Source of the DNA: Actinosynnema sp. ALI-1.44
GTDB taxonomy: Bacteria; Actinomycetota; Actinomycetes; Mycobacteriales; Pseudonocardiaceae
Length of the DNA: 64,000 nt
NCBI RefSeq assembly: GCF_001984155.1
Contig: NZ_MTQO01000051.1
Coordinates: 310,001-374,000, forward strand
Direction: 5' to 3'
Shown: in pieces, positions 42,886 to 51,681 of the stretch
How positions within the stretch are numbered: position 1 is the stretch's first letter
Layout of the letters: each line of letters opens with the position of its first letter
The notes under the pieces: model-generated
What the model was told of the DNA's origin: nothing
Database searches by the model: none
Seen by the model: only the letters and a program-made list of their open reading frames with translations
Program-made: the position numbers and the translations under genes

Positions 42886-44529
42886 GTGAATTCAGTACTC
42901 GGTCTTGGCGGATCCGGCCACGACTGGTCGTCGTGCGCCACCGACGGTCGCCGCATGGTCGCCGTGGACGAGGAGCGGCTGATCCGCAGCAAGTACGGCC
43001 TCGGGGCCGATCTGCTCGCCGGTGTCAGCCGACAGGTGGTGTTGGACCAGATCGGCGTTCCGGCGGACAAAGTGGAGCACGTGGTGGCCTGTGAACTGGT
43101 ACCACGCACGTTCTACTACTCCTTCCGAAACCGTGTGGTCGTGATCAACCACCACCTCGCCCACGCCTACAGCGCGTTCGGCGCGTCCGGGTTCACCCGG
43201 GCGGCCGTGCTGGTGACGGACAACTCCGGCAGCCTGGTGCTCGGGTCGAAGACGGGCAACGGCCCGCGCGAGGTCGAGACCATCAGTGGTTTCGTCGCCG
43301 ACGACACCGGAATTCGCCTGGTGCACCGGGTCAGCGGCCAGCACATCGTGGACGCCGACTCGGAGAGCGCGTTCTACCAGCCGGGGGAGACCGACAACTC
43401 GCTCGGCGCCTTCTACCGCGCCGCGAGCATCGCCGCGGGACTCGCCTACACCGGGCCGAAAACGCGGTTCCCGGTCAGCGAGGACGGCAAGACCATGGGC
43501 CTGGCCCCGTACGGGGACAACCGTTTCCTCGACGAGGTGTCCGAACTGGTCGACCTCCAGCCGGACGGCGAAGTGCGGATCTCGGTGGGCAAGGCGGCGC
43601 ACGTGTTCCAGCGGATGGTGTCGTCCGGTTCGTTCGAGGACAAGGCCGCGCTCGCCTTCGCGGCACAGGACGTCCTGGAACGCGCGCTCGTCCACTGTGC
43701 TCAGGCGCTGCACGAGCGCACCGGGTTGACCGACCTGTGCATCGCGGGTGGCGTCGGGCTCAACAGCGTGGCCAACTACCGGATACTGAAGGAAACCCCG
43801 TTCGAGCGGATCTTCGTCGTTCCCGCTGCCGGGGACAACGGCATCAGCCTCGGGTGCGCCTACTACGGGCTGCACCAGCTGGCAGGCGTCCCGATGGCCG
43901 AGTTGCCCACGCTGAACGACGCCTACCTCGGACCGGAGTACCCGGAATGGCAGGTGGACGAGGCGATCGAACGCACCGGCTTCACCGTCCGGCGCCCCGA
44001 CGACCTGCCCGCCGAGGTGGCCGCGTTGCTGGCGCGGCGCAAGATCGTCGGCTGGTTCGACGGCCGGTCCGAGTTCGGTCCACGCGCGCTCGGGCACAGG
44101 AGCATCCTCACCGCGCCGTTCCCGGGCGAGATGCGGGATCACCTCAACAACAACGTGAAGTTCCGCGAGTGGTTCCGGCCCTACGCCCCGATGATCCCCG
44201 AGGAGCGCTACCAGGAGTACTTCGACCTGGCGCAGCCTTCGCCGTACATGCTGATCGTCGCCGATGTGACCAGGCCGGACGCCATCCCGGCGGCCACCCA
44301 TGTGGACGGTACGGCACGCCTGCAGACCGTGGCGAAGTCGGCGAACCCGAAGATCCACGCGCTGTTGGGCGAGTTCGAGGCGCTGACCGGTGTGCCGGTC
44401 GTGCTCAACACCTCGTTCAACGTGGCAGGCCAGCCGATCGTGGAGACACCGCGGGACGCGGTCGACGCGTTCGGGGCCATGCCGCTGGACCACCTGGTGC
44501 TCGGGGACCGACTGCTCAGCCGCGCCTGA
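42886..44529 (+). CDS. NodU/TobZ-type O-carbamoyltransferase (MmcS-like)
   Basis: A 547-residue carbamoyltransferase. The N-terminal Kae1-like domain has VLGLGGSGHDWSSCATDG, the metal histidines in INHHLAHAYSAF near residue 90, VTDNSGS and KTMGLAPYGD. The C-terminal YrdC-like domain has FDGRSEFGPRALGHRSIL near 390-405 and VLNTSFNVAGQPIVETP. It joins carbamoyl phosphate with ATP and moves the carbamoyl group to a hydroxyl. Mitomycins carry a 10-O-carbamate, so this gene supports the product class strongly. The GTG at 42886 is chosen for its GGAGGAG site; an upstream GTG at 42850 would add 12 residues. The next gene starts ten bases after its stop. Confidence 0.92.
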   Translation: MNSVLGLGGSGHDWSSCATDGRRMVAVDEERLIRSKYGLGADLLAGVSRQVVLDQIGVPADKVEHVVACELVPRTFYYSFRNRVVVINHHLAHAYSAFGASGFTRAAVLVTDNSGSLVLGSKTGNGPREVETISGFVADDTGIRLVHRVSGQHIVDADSESAFYQPGETDNSLGAFYRAASIAAGLAYTGPKTRFPVSEDGKTMGLAPYGDNRFLDEVSELVDLQPDGEVRISVGKAAHVFQRMVSSGSFEDKAALAFAAQDVLERALVHCAQALHERTGLTDLCIAGGVGLNSVANYRILKETPFERIFVVPAAGDNGISLGCAYYGLHQLAGVPMAELPTLNDAYLGPEYPEWQVDEAIERTGFTVRRPDDLPAEVAALLARRKIVGWFDGRSEFGPRALGHRSILTAPFPGEMRDHLNNNVKFREWFRPYAPMIPEERYQEYFDLAQPSPYMLIVADVTRPDAIPAATHVDGTARLQTVAKSANPKIHALLGEFEALTGVPVVLNTSFNVAGQPIVETPRDAVDAFGAMPLDHLVLGDRLLSRA

Positions 44530-44538
44530 AGGCACCCG

Positions 44539-46152
44539 ATGCGCACCGATGTGCCGGTCCTCATCGTCGGCGGCGGGCCGGTCGGTCTGTCCGCGGCGCT
44601 TTTCCTGGCCCGCCAGGGAGTTCGGTCGTTGCTGGTGGAGCGCCGCGGCACCACCTCGCCGATGCCACGGGCCACCCACGTCACCCGGCGCAGCATGGAA
44701 CTGTTCCGGGAAGCCGGACTGGAACCGGAGATCGCGGCTGCGGGCTACGCGGTGGTCCCGGCGCAGGACCCTAGGGCGGTGTCCGATCCCGAACGGACAC
44801 TGCCCAGGGTGGTGTTCGGCGTCGAGTCGATCGCGGATCTGCACCGGCGGGCGGAGATCCTGGAAACCGGAGTGGAGGAGTTGGCCGTGCCGGGGCCCAG
44901 CCCGCCCTACTGGTGCGGGCAGGACCGGCTGGAGCCCATTCTGCGCCGTGCCGCGGTACGCGCGGGCGCCGACGTCCGGTTCGAGCACGAACTCGTCGAC
45001 CTGGACATCCGGGACGCGGAGGTCACGGCGCGGATCCACGGCAGGAAGACCGGGCGAACGCAGACGTGTCACCCGCGTTACGTGATCGCGGCCGACGGCG
45101 CGTCCGGCCGGACCGCCGAGGCGGCGGAGATCCCGTTCGGCGGACTAGGAACGATAGCCAGCCGGGTGTCGATCCTGTTCCGCGCGGACCTGACTGGGCT
45201 GATCGGTGCGCGCCGGTTCTTCATGGCGATGATCGAGAACGAGAAGTTCTCCGGGGCGGTCATGTCGCTCAACGAGAAGCACCGGTGGGCGGCCGCGGTC
45301 GACCAGTCGCTGGCGGGGGACACCAGCCCGGATCGGTGTGTCGCACTGGTGCGGTCGGCGATCGGTGACCCCGCGGTGGACGTGACGATGGACGGCGTCT
45401 TCCGCTGGGAAGCCAGGCACCGCATGGCCATGGCCTACCGGGCGGGACCGCTGTTCGTGATGGGCGACGCGGCGCACGTGCACCCGCCATCCGGTGGGTT
45501 CGGCTCCAACGTCGGCTTCCAGGACGCGCACAACCTGGCCTGGAAGATGGCGGCGGTGGTGAAAGGCTGGGCAGGGCAGTCACTCCTGGACACCTACGAC
45601 ACCGAACGCAGGCCGGTGGCGACGGCGACGGCGGAACAGACACTGCTCCTGGACGGCGTGCCGTCGGAACGGCTGGGCGGCGCGACCTCCCGCGACCAGC
45701 GGATCGTGATCATGGGCTACCGCTACGCCTCCCAGGCCGTGCTGGGTGCGGTGCCGGACGTACCGTTCCCGGAGACGTTCGGACTGCACGGCGTACCGGG
45801 CACTCGTGTCCCGCACGTCCACATCGGTGGATCGTCCACCATGGACGCGCTGGGTGCGGGCTTCGTGTTGTTCTCCCCGGATCCAAGGTGGCTGGAGACG
45901 GCGGCGAAGGTGGAGCTCGAGCTCGCGGTACCAGTGGAGGCACGCCACGTCGCGCCAACCGCGGCCACGGCCTTCGCCGAGGCATGCGGCACGGGAAGCC
46001 ACGGCGCCATCCTGGTCCGTCCGGACGGCTTCGTCGCCTGGCGCCGTGTGGCCCGGAAGTCACAGACCGAACGCGACCGGTACCTCTGCCTGACTGCGGT
46101 GCTGAAACGCTTCGCTGCCATCAACGAGCGCGACTCGGCACCCACACAGTGA
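44539..46152 (+). CDS. Group A FAD-dependent aromatic monooxygenase
   Basis: A 537-residue PHBH-type monooxygenase. The FAD fold starts VLIVGGGPVGLSAALFLARQG, DG motif YVIAADGASGRTAEAA lies near residues 178-193, and the GD motif FVMGDAAHVHPPSGGFGSN near 308-326. The C-terminal thioredoxin-like domain ends with ILVRPDGFVAWR. It would hydroxylate an aromatic ring with NAD(P)H and oxygen. In an AHBA-derived pathway, ring hydroxylation toward the quinone is the natural role, but this is inferred. It follows the carbamoyltransferase closely and ends the cluster operon on this side. Confidence 0.88.
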   Translation: MRTDVPVLIVGGGPVGLSAALFLARQGVRSLLVERRGTTSPMPRATHVTRRSMELFREAGLEPEIAAAGYAVVPAQDPRAVSDPERTLPRVVFGVESIADLHRRAEILETGVEELAVPGPSPPYWCGQDRLEPILRRAAVRAGADVRFEHELVDLDIRDAEVTARIHGRKTGRTQTCHPRYVIAADGASGRTAEAAEIPFGGLGTIASRVSILFRADLTGLIGARRFFMAMIENEKFSGAVMSLNEKHRWAAAVDQSLAGDTSPDRCVALVRSAIGDPAVDVTMDGVFRWEARHRMAMAYRAGPLFVMGDAAHVHPPSGGFGSNVGFQDAHNLAWKMAAVVKGWAGQSLLDTYDTERRPVATATAEQTLLLDGVPSERLGGATSRDQRIVIMGYRYASQAVLGAVPDVPFPETFGLHGVPGTRVPHVHIGGSSTMDALGAGFVLFSPDPRWLETAAKVELELAVPVEARHVAPTAATAFAEACGTGSHGAILVRPDGFVAWRRVARKSQTERDRYLCLTAVLKRFAAINERDSAPTQ

Positions 46153-46319
46153 CCAAGGAGCCAGGTATGACGTCCCGATGCCGGAGATCGCCGCAATGCC
46201 GATCGGGCCGGTCAGACCAAATCACTGCGGCGGATGGCCGCTGAACACCCTGCCCAGGCTGTGGCGGGCGCGATGGCGGGCTAGATTCACATCACATCCG
46301 AGATGTGGGGGAATCACCG

Positions 46320-47300
46320 TTGAAGCGTCACATGTTCGCCACAGCCGTGCTCACGGTCAGTCTGGGGCTCGGCACTGTCGTGTCCGGACCGCAGGCCGTT
46401 GCGGCACCGGCAACGGCACCTTGCCAGTACGTCGCAGCCGATCTGCCACTGCCCGCCGGGGCCTATTCAGCGACCTTGGTCGCGGGAACCGCCGACAGCA
46501 GGTTGCTGCTCGGGGAGCTGTCGGGATGGACGGTCAGCGGCGTGATCTGGCAGGACGGCACCATCCTGCGATCGATGCCCGGAGTACCGGACAGCCGCGT
46601 GTACCCCACAGGAATCAACAACGACGCCGTGGTCGTCGGCCACGTGCAGAAGAACAACACCAACGTCCACGCCGCGTTCCGGCTCACGGGCGAGAACACC
46701 TACACGTACCTCACCACGCCCGCGGGCCACGGTTCGTGGGCCAGGGCCGTCAACGACGCCGGTGACATCGCCGGGGAGATCTATTCCCCGTCCGGCGGCT
46801 TCCCCACGCCCGTGGTGTGGGAAGCCGGAAAGCCCGGCTACACGACGATTCCCGGTCAGAGCCTGGCGATCGCGATCAGCCCGGACCGGAAGGTCCTCAC
46901 CCGTGAGGGGCTGGTGTACGACCTCAACACCGGAACGAGCCTCCAGCTGCCCCTCGGCTCGTCGTACTCCATGCTCGACGGCAACCGCATCTTCGGCGCC
47001 GGGTACAGCAACGGGTACGAGATCACCGAGTGGACCGCGCTGGGCCAGCAAGTGGGTGTCTACGCCGGTGGTCGTACGCCGAAGGGCGTGAACAAGCAGA
47101 ACACGGTGTTCGCCGGTTTCGGGCAGGAGATCGATCCGGTGGCGGGGCTGTGGACCAACGGCGGGTGGGCCGCTGTCCAGGCGGACAAGCTGCCGCAGGT
47201 GTCATGGGAGTACGCCGACATCACCGACGACGGCGTGCTGCTCGGCAACTACCGGACGAGCTCCGGCCTGCACGCCGCCAGCTGGGTCTGCGCTCCATGA
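46320..47300 (+). CDS. Secreted protein with HAF-type (beta-propeller-like) repeats
   Basis: About 326 residues. A Sec signal peptide (KRHMFATAVLTVSLGLGTVVSG) runs to about residue 30 (AVAAP). The mature part has repeated N-D-x-G-x-V/I turns typical of extracellular HAF repeats (INNDAVVVGHVQ, VNDAGDIAGEIY, ITDDGVLLGNY), about six units. Its role is unknown, and it does not look part of antibiotic synthesis. The start is uncertain: the TTG at 46320 has GGGGGAA upstream, while a GTG at 46305 or ATG at 46332 is possible. Confidence 0.72.
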   Translation: MKRHMFATAVLTVSLGLGTVVSGPQAVAAPATAPCQYVAADLPLPAGAYSATLVAGTADSRLLLGELSGWTVSGVIWQDGTILRSMPGVPDSRVYPTGINNDAVVVGHVQKNNTNVHAAFRLTGENTYTYLTTPAGHGSWARAVNDAGDIAGEIYSPSGGFPTPVVWEAGKPGYTTIPGQSLAIAISPDRKVLTREGLVYDLNTGTSLQLPLGSSYSMLDGNRIFGAGYSNGYEITEWTALGQQVGVYAGGRTPKGVNKQNTVFAGFGQEIDPVAGLWTNGGWAAVQADKLPQVSWEYADITDDGVLLGNYRTSSGLHAASWVCAP

Positions 47301-47365
47301 CAAACAGCCAGGACCAGCGCTGTGACCTGACACCGGATCCCGCCCGCCGGGTTCCCTGCGTAAAC

Positions 47366-47418
47366 GCAACCAATGCCGCCTTGGTTGCGCCTGGCGCACC
47401 GAAGGCCACATTGGTTGC
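47366..47418. repeat. Inverted pair of 23-bp interspersed repeat units
   Basis: The unit at 47366-47388 is a perfect hairpin, GCAACCAA with TTGGTTGC around seven bases. A second unit (47396-47418) lies in the opposite orientation and is close to the units at 3063-3115. It sits between the convergent genes ending at 47300 and 47433, consistent with a two-way terminator. Confidence 0.75.
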
Positions 47419-47432
47419 ACCCAACGCGGGCA

Positions 47433-49037
47433 CTAGCCGGTGAGGTAGACCTGCTCGAACCGGGCGTTGCCGAATGTCCGGCCGGCGAAGTCGAACTTCG
47501 GCCAGCCCGCTGTCCTGGTGCTGTGCGCGTTCTCGACGTTGGCGAAGAACGGGATGATCCAGCCGCCGCGGTCGTACTGGATCCGGTACATCCGCTGCGT
47601 CAGCTCGGCCTGCTTGGCCTGGTCGACGGTGGCCTGGGCCTGCTCGTAGAGCGACCGGAGCTCGCCAAGGTCCTGTCCGCCCATGTGTGTCAGCGTGGTC
47701 GTGTCGCTGAGGTCCGTCAGCGCCGACAGCGTCAGGTAGCTGCCCTGCGGCGGCCATTTGTCCACGGAGAACGGCCAGTTGTGGAAGTTCGGGCCGAACA
47801 GCGTCGCCGTGTCCACCTGCTTGACGTTGACGGTGATCCCGATCTCGGCGGCGTTCTTGGCCAGTACCGTGCACATGGCCACCGCTTCGGTGGACACCGG
47901 GCCGGTGACCAGTTCGACCGTGAGACCTTCCCGCCCCGCCTGCTTGAGCAGCTCCCGGGCTTGAGCGACGTCCCGCTTGCGGGTCAGGGCCGCGGGATAG
48001 CCCGGGGCGAACGGTTCGGGCAGGTCGTGCGCCACCACGCCGTGGCCTGACAGGCACGCGGTGAGCGCCTGGTCGCGGTCGATGGCCAGGCGCAGTGCCT
48101 GCCGTACCCGCACGTCGTCGAACGGGGGCTTGCGCATGTCCATGTAGATGCCGGTCCACGCACCGGTCTTGGACTCCAGCAGCTTCAGGCCGGGCTTCTG
48201 CTCGATCGTCGGGATCTGCGCGTACGGCACCTGGTTGATCGCGTCCACCTGGCCGGTCACCAACGCGTTGATCCGCGCCGAGTCGTCGTTGATCACGTTC
48301 ACCACCAGCTCGTCCAGGTACGGCTTGGGGCCGAGGTCCGCCGGTGCGGGCGTGTCGCTCGGCTGGGACTCGCCGGTGGCGTCCCAGTAGTTGCCGAACC
48401 GCTCGCACACCCACTGCCGGTTCGGCGAGAAGCTCTTGTACCTGAACGGACCGGTGCCGACCGGGGTGCGCGGGTCGAATCCGACCGGAATGATCTTGAA
48501 CGGGCTGGCCAGCGCGGTCTGGAAGGTCGCGGCCGGTCGGATCAGCTTCATCCGGAGCGTGCGCTGGTCGAGTTTGGTGATGGCGTTGAGATCGACGAAC
48601 GGCTTGAACTTCCCGACGGTCACCGCGCCGGGTAAGGAGAAGGTCCGCTGGAAGGTGAACAGGACGTCGTCCGCGTCGAGCGTCTTGCCGTTGTGGAACT
48701 CGATGCCCTGCCTGACCCGGATGGTCCACTCGTCACCGGTCGCGTTGGACTCGATCACCTCCGCCATCCGCACCTGGTACTGCATCTCGTTGCTGTAGTC
48801 GGCGAGCTGGTCGTAGAGCACGCGTGCCATGAAGCTGACCGGGGCGCTGTTGAGCAGCATCGGATCCACGGTGTCCGATCCCTTGGCGCCACCGGTCGCG
48901 ACGGTCAGCCTGCCGCCGCGTCGCGGTGCGCCGCCTGCTTGGGCGGGGCCGCCGCCACAGGCCGCGAGCAGGCTGAGCGCGGCGGCGGAGCCGAGGAATC
49001 CACGTCGGCTCAGTCCCGGCGTCGGTTGCGTGGTCAT
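47433..49037 (-). CDS. ABC transporter substrate-binding lipoprotein (DppA/OppA family 5)
   Basis: A 534-residue solute-binding protein. A Tat-type signal (LSRRGFLGSAAALSLLAACGGG) ends in a lipobox with Cys28 (LAAC), so it is a membrane-anchored lipoprotein. The mature protein shows the family 5 pattern (GGRLTVATGG, QYQVRMAEVIESNATGDEWTI, VRQALRLAIDRDQAL). It captures a peptide-like or other small organic ligand for the permease genes of the same operon. It is the last gene of the operon and overlaps the ATPase gene by four bases. Its ligand may be the substrate of the enzymes at 53-59 kb, because both operons share an operator. Confidence 0.92.
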   Translation of the reverse strand: MTTQPTPGLSRRGFLGSAAALSLLAACGGGPAQAGGAPRRGGRLTVATGGAKGSDTVDPMLLNSAPVSFMARVLYDQLADYSNEMQYQVRMAEVIESNATGDEWTIRVRQGIEFHNGKTLDADDVLFTFQRTFSLPGAVTVGKFKPFVDLNAITKLDQRTLRMKLIRPAATFQTALASPFKIIPVGFDPRTPVGTGPFRYKSFSPNRQWVCERFGNYWDATGESQPSDTPAPADLGPKPYLDELVVNVINDDSARINALVTGQVDAINQVPYAQIPTIEQKPGLKLLESKTGAWTGIYMDMRKPPFDDVRVRQALRLAIDRDQALTACLSGHGVVAHDLPEPFAPGYPAALTRKRDVAQARELLKQAGREGLTVELVTGPVSTEAVAMCTVLAKNAAEIGITVNVKQVDTATLFGPNFHNWPFSVDKWPPQGSYLTLSALTDLSDTTTLTHMGGQDLGELRSLYEQAQATVDQAKQAELTQRMYRIQYDRGGWIIPFFANVENAHSTRTAGWPKFDFAGRTFGNARFEQVYLTG

Positions 49038-50842
49038 GAGTGGTCCTCCCGGGACGGTACTGGGGCAGACGCGGCCCGGAATTCCGGTGTCGCCGCGATG
49101 AGCTTCTGGGTGAACGGATCGCGGGGCCGGTCGAGGACGTCATCGACCCGACCTGTCTCGACGAGCCGCCCTTCGCGCATGGCGATGACACGGTCCGCCA
49201 CGGTACGAACGAGCGCGAGGTTGTGTGTGACGAACAGCAACGCCAGGCCTTCTTCGTCCTGGAGCCTGCGCAGCAGCCGCACGATCGACGCCTGAACCGA
49301 GACGTCCAACGCGGACGTGATCTCGTCGCAGATCAGCACCTCGGGACGGCACACCAGTGCCCGTGCGATCGCGACACGTTGCCGTTCGCCGCCGGACAGC
49401 TGGTTCGGATACGACGACGCCATGCTCGGCGCGAGCGACACGCGCTCCAGCGTTTCGCTGATCGCCGCCGTCGCCTTGGCTGTCGGCATGGAGAACAGCA
49501 CCTTCAACGGTTCACGCAGGGTCTCACCGATCGTGCGTCGCGGGTTGAGCGAGTTGTACGGGCTCTGGAAGATGTACTGCACCGCGCGGCGCATCGCCAA
49601 CGGCCGGTCCCTGGCCCTGATCGCCATCTCGTTGTCCCGGAATAAGATCCCGCCACTGTGCTTGTGGTGCAGGCCGATGATGCTGCGCGCCAGGGTAGTC
49701 TTGCCGCATCCTGATTCACCGACCAGCGCGAGACACTCCCGGCTCGCCAGGTCCAGCGACACGTCGTGCAGGATCTGCTTCTTGCCGTGGAACGCGTCCA
49801 AACGCGACACGCGAAGCAAGACGTCGTCGCCGATGTCCTCGCGCGGTGCGGCCGTGCGCGCGGTGGCACGGGCAGGACCGGCGGCGAGAGGTTCGGCGCG
49901 GATACAGCGAACGCTGTGCCCATCGCCGACCTCGATCGGTTCCAGAACCGCCGTCGCACACTCCGGCACAGCCTCGGAACACCTAGGGTGGAACGCACAA
50001 CCGGTGGGACGGCGACCGGGCGACGGCGTATCACCGGGAATCGCGACCAGTTCCCGGCGCTGGGACACCACCGGCACCGCGGCCAGCAACGCGCGGGTGT
50101 ACGGATGCACTGGCTTGTCGAAGATCTGCGTGATCGCGCCGGACTCCACGACCCGGCCCGCGTACATGACCAGGATCCGGTCGGCCAGGTCCGCCACGAC
50201 CGCCATGTCATGCGTGACGTACAGCGCCGCGACCTGGTGCGCCGCGCACAACTCGCGGATCGTGCGCAGCACCAGGGCTTGTGTGGTGACGTCGAGTCCG
50301 GTGGTCGGCTCGTCGAGCACGATCACGCGCGGGCGCAACACGAACGCCAGCGCCAACGTGATTCGTTGCTGTTGGCCGCCGGACAGCTGATGCGGGAAAC
50401 GGTCAAGGAACGCGTCGTCGGAGTCCAGGCCGACCTCGCGCAGGGTTGTCCTGATCCGCTCGTCCCGCTGCCCGGCGGGGACCTCCCGTTGGTGAAACTC
50501 GAACAGTTCATGCAGTTGCGTGCCCAGCCGCAGTGCGGGGTTGAGCGCCATCGACGGATCCTGCGGCACGTACGCGACCGTGCTGCCGCGTAACGACGTC
50601 AGCTCGTCCGGGCCGAGGCCCACGATGTCCTGCCCGTCGATCAGCACGCAACCGCCGACGATCCGCGCCCCGCGCCGGGCGTCACCGAGCAACGCCAGCC
50701 CCACCGTCGTCTTCCCCGAGCCGGACTCGCCGACCAGGCCGAGCACCTCGCCCGCGCGGATGGTGAAGTCGACGCAGTCGACCACGTCCACGCCCCGCCC
50801 GTCCAGGTCGATGCGCAGCCCGCTGACCGTCACCGCCGTCAT
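49034..50842 (-). CDS. Fused double ATPase of a peptide/nickel-type ABC transporter (DppD-DppF)
   Basis: A 602-residue protein with two ABC ATPase domains. Domain 1 has Walker A LVGESGSGKTTVGLALLG near residues 36-53, signature LSGGQQQRITLALAF and Walker B VIVLDEPTTGLD. The oligopeptide-type cysteine linker (GCAFHPRCSEAVPEC) follows near residue 290. Domain 2 has LVGESGCGKTTLARSIIG, LSGGERQRVAIARAL and LICDEITSALD. It energises uptake by the two permeases. The ATG at 50842 overlaps the permease stop (ATGA); the longer frame upstream lies in that gene. Confidence 0.93.
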   Translation of the reverse strand: MTAVTVSGLRIDLDGRGVDVVDCVDFTIRAGEVLGLVGESGSGKTTVGLALLGDARRGARIVGGCVLIDGQDIVGLGPDELTSLRGSTVAYVPQDPSMALNPALRLGTQLHELFEFHQREVPAGQRDERIRTTLREVGLDSDDAFLDRFPHQLSGGQQQRITLALAFVLRPRVIVLDEPTTGLDVTTQALVLRTIRELCAAHQVAALYVTHDMAVVADLADRILVMYAGRVVESGAITQIFDKPVHPYTRALLAAVPVVSQRRELVAIPGDTPSPGRRPTGCAFHPRCSEAVPECATAVLEPIEVGDGHSVRCIRAEPLAAGPARATARTAAPREDIGDDVLLRVSRLDAFHGKKQILHDVSLDLASRECLALVGESGCGKTTLARSIIGLHHKHSGGILFRDNEMAIRARDRPLAMRRAVQYIFQSPYNSLNPRRTIGETLREPLKVLFSMPTAKATAAISETLERVSLAPSMASSYPNQLSGGERQRVAIARALVCRPEVLICDEITSALDVSVQASIVRLLRRLQDEEGLALLFVTHNLALVRTVADRVIAMREGRLVETGRVDDVLDRPRDPFTQKLIAATPEFRAASAPVPSREDHS

Positions 50843-51681
50843 GAATGTCCCTCCTGCGGGGAGACGCGGGCGACTGTGCGCGCGAATCCCTCGGTGATCA
50901 GGTTGGTGCCGAACGTGAACAGCGCGACACACAGCACGGGCACCACTACGCCCCACGGTTGCAGTGCCAGGCCCTGGTAGTTCTCCTTGATCATCAGACC
51001 CCAGTCGGCCGCGGGCGGCTGCAGGCCGACGCCGAGGAAGCTCATCGCCGTCACGACTCCGATGGACCAGGTCAGCCGCAGTCCGAACTCGACCATCAAC
51101 GGCGTCATCACGTTCGGCAGGATCTCCCGCCGTACGATTCGCAACCGCGGTGCGCCGAGCGTCTCCGCCGATTCGACGAACTCGCGTGACACCACCTCGC
51201 GAGCCGCGCCATACGCGACTCTGGCGACCTGCGGCAACCACGCGATCGCAACGATCAACGGCATCAACGCGGTGTCCGCGCCCGCCATGGCCATCAGCAG
51301 CAGGATGAGCACGAGCGGAGGGAACGCGCGCAGCACGTCCATGGCGCGCATCAGCAGTTCGTCCATGACGCCACCGCTGTAGGCAGCGGTCATCCCGATC
51401 ACGGCACCGGCCGTGACGCCGACGAGTGTGCCGACGAACGAGATCCACACGATGCTCTGACCGCCCGCGAGCACGCGGGACAGCACATCTTCGCCGAGGT
51501 AGTCGGTACCGAGCAACGCGGTCGCGCTGGACGGCGCGTAGGGGGCGCCGACGATGTCGCTGTGCGCGTGGGGCGCGATGAGCGGGCCGACGACGATGAC
51601 CAGCAGGATCAGCCCGGTCAGCACCAGTCCGATGCGCATGCGCGGTTCACGGAGGCTGCGGCGCAGCAGTGTGGTGTTCAT
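50839..51681 (-). CDS. ABC transporter permease (DppC type)
   Basis: A 280-residue membrane protein with about six transmembrane segments (LVLTGLILLVIVVGPLIAP first) and the EAA loop ESAETLGAPRLRIVRREILPN near residues 175-195. It pairs with the DppB-type permease. ATG at 51681 overlaps that gene's stop by four bases. Confidence 0.92.
   Translation of the reverse strand: MNTTLLRRSLREPRMRIGLVLTGLILLVIVVGPLIAPHAHSDIVGAPYAPSSATALLGTDYLGEDVLSRVLAGGQSIVWISFVGTLVGVTAGAVIGMTAAYSGGVMDELLMRAMDVLRAFPPLVLILLLMAMAGADTALMPLIVAIAWLPQVARVAYGAAREVVSREFVESAETLGAPRLRIVRREILPNVMTPLMVEFGLRLTWSIGVVTAMSFLGVGLQPPAADWGLMIKENYQGLALQPWGVVVPVLCVALFTFGTNLITEGFARTVARVSPQEGHS

Noticed and set aside
42892-45072. 726-codon open frame on the minus strand
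   Set aside because: It is antisense to the carbamoyltransferase and monooxygenase genes, which have clear family motifs. Long antisense frames are common at this base composition, and this product has no recognisable domain.
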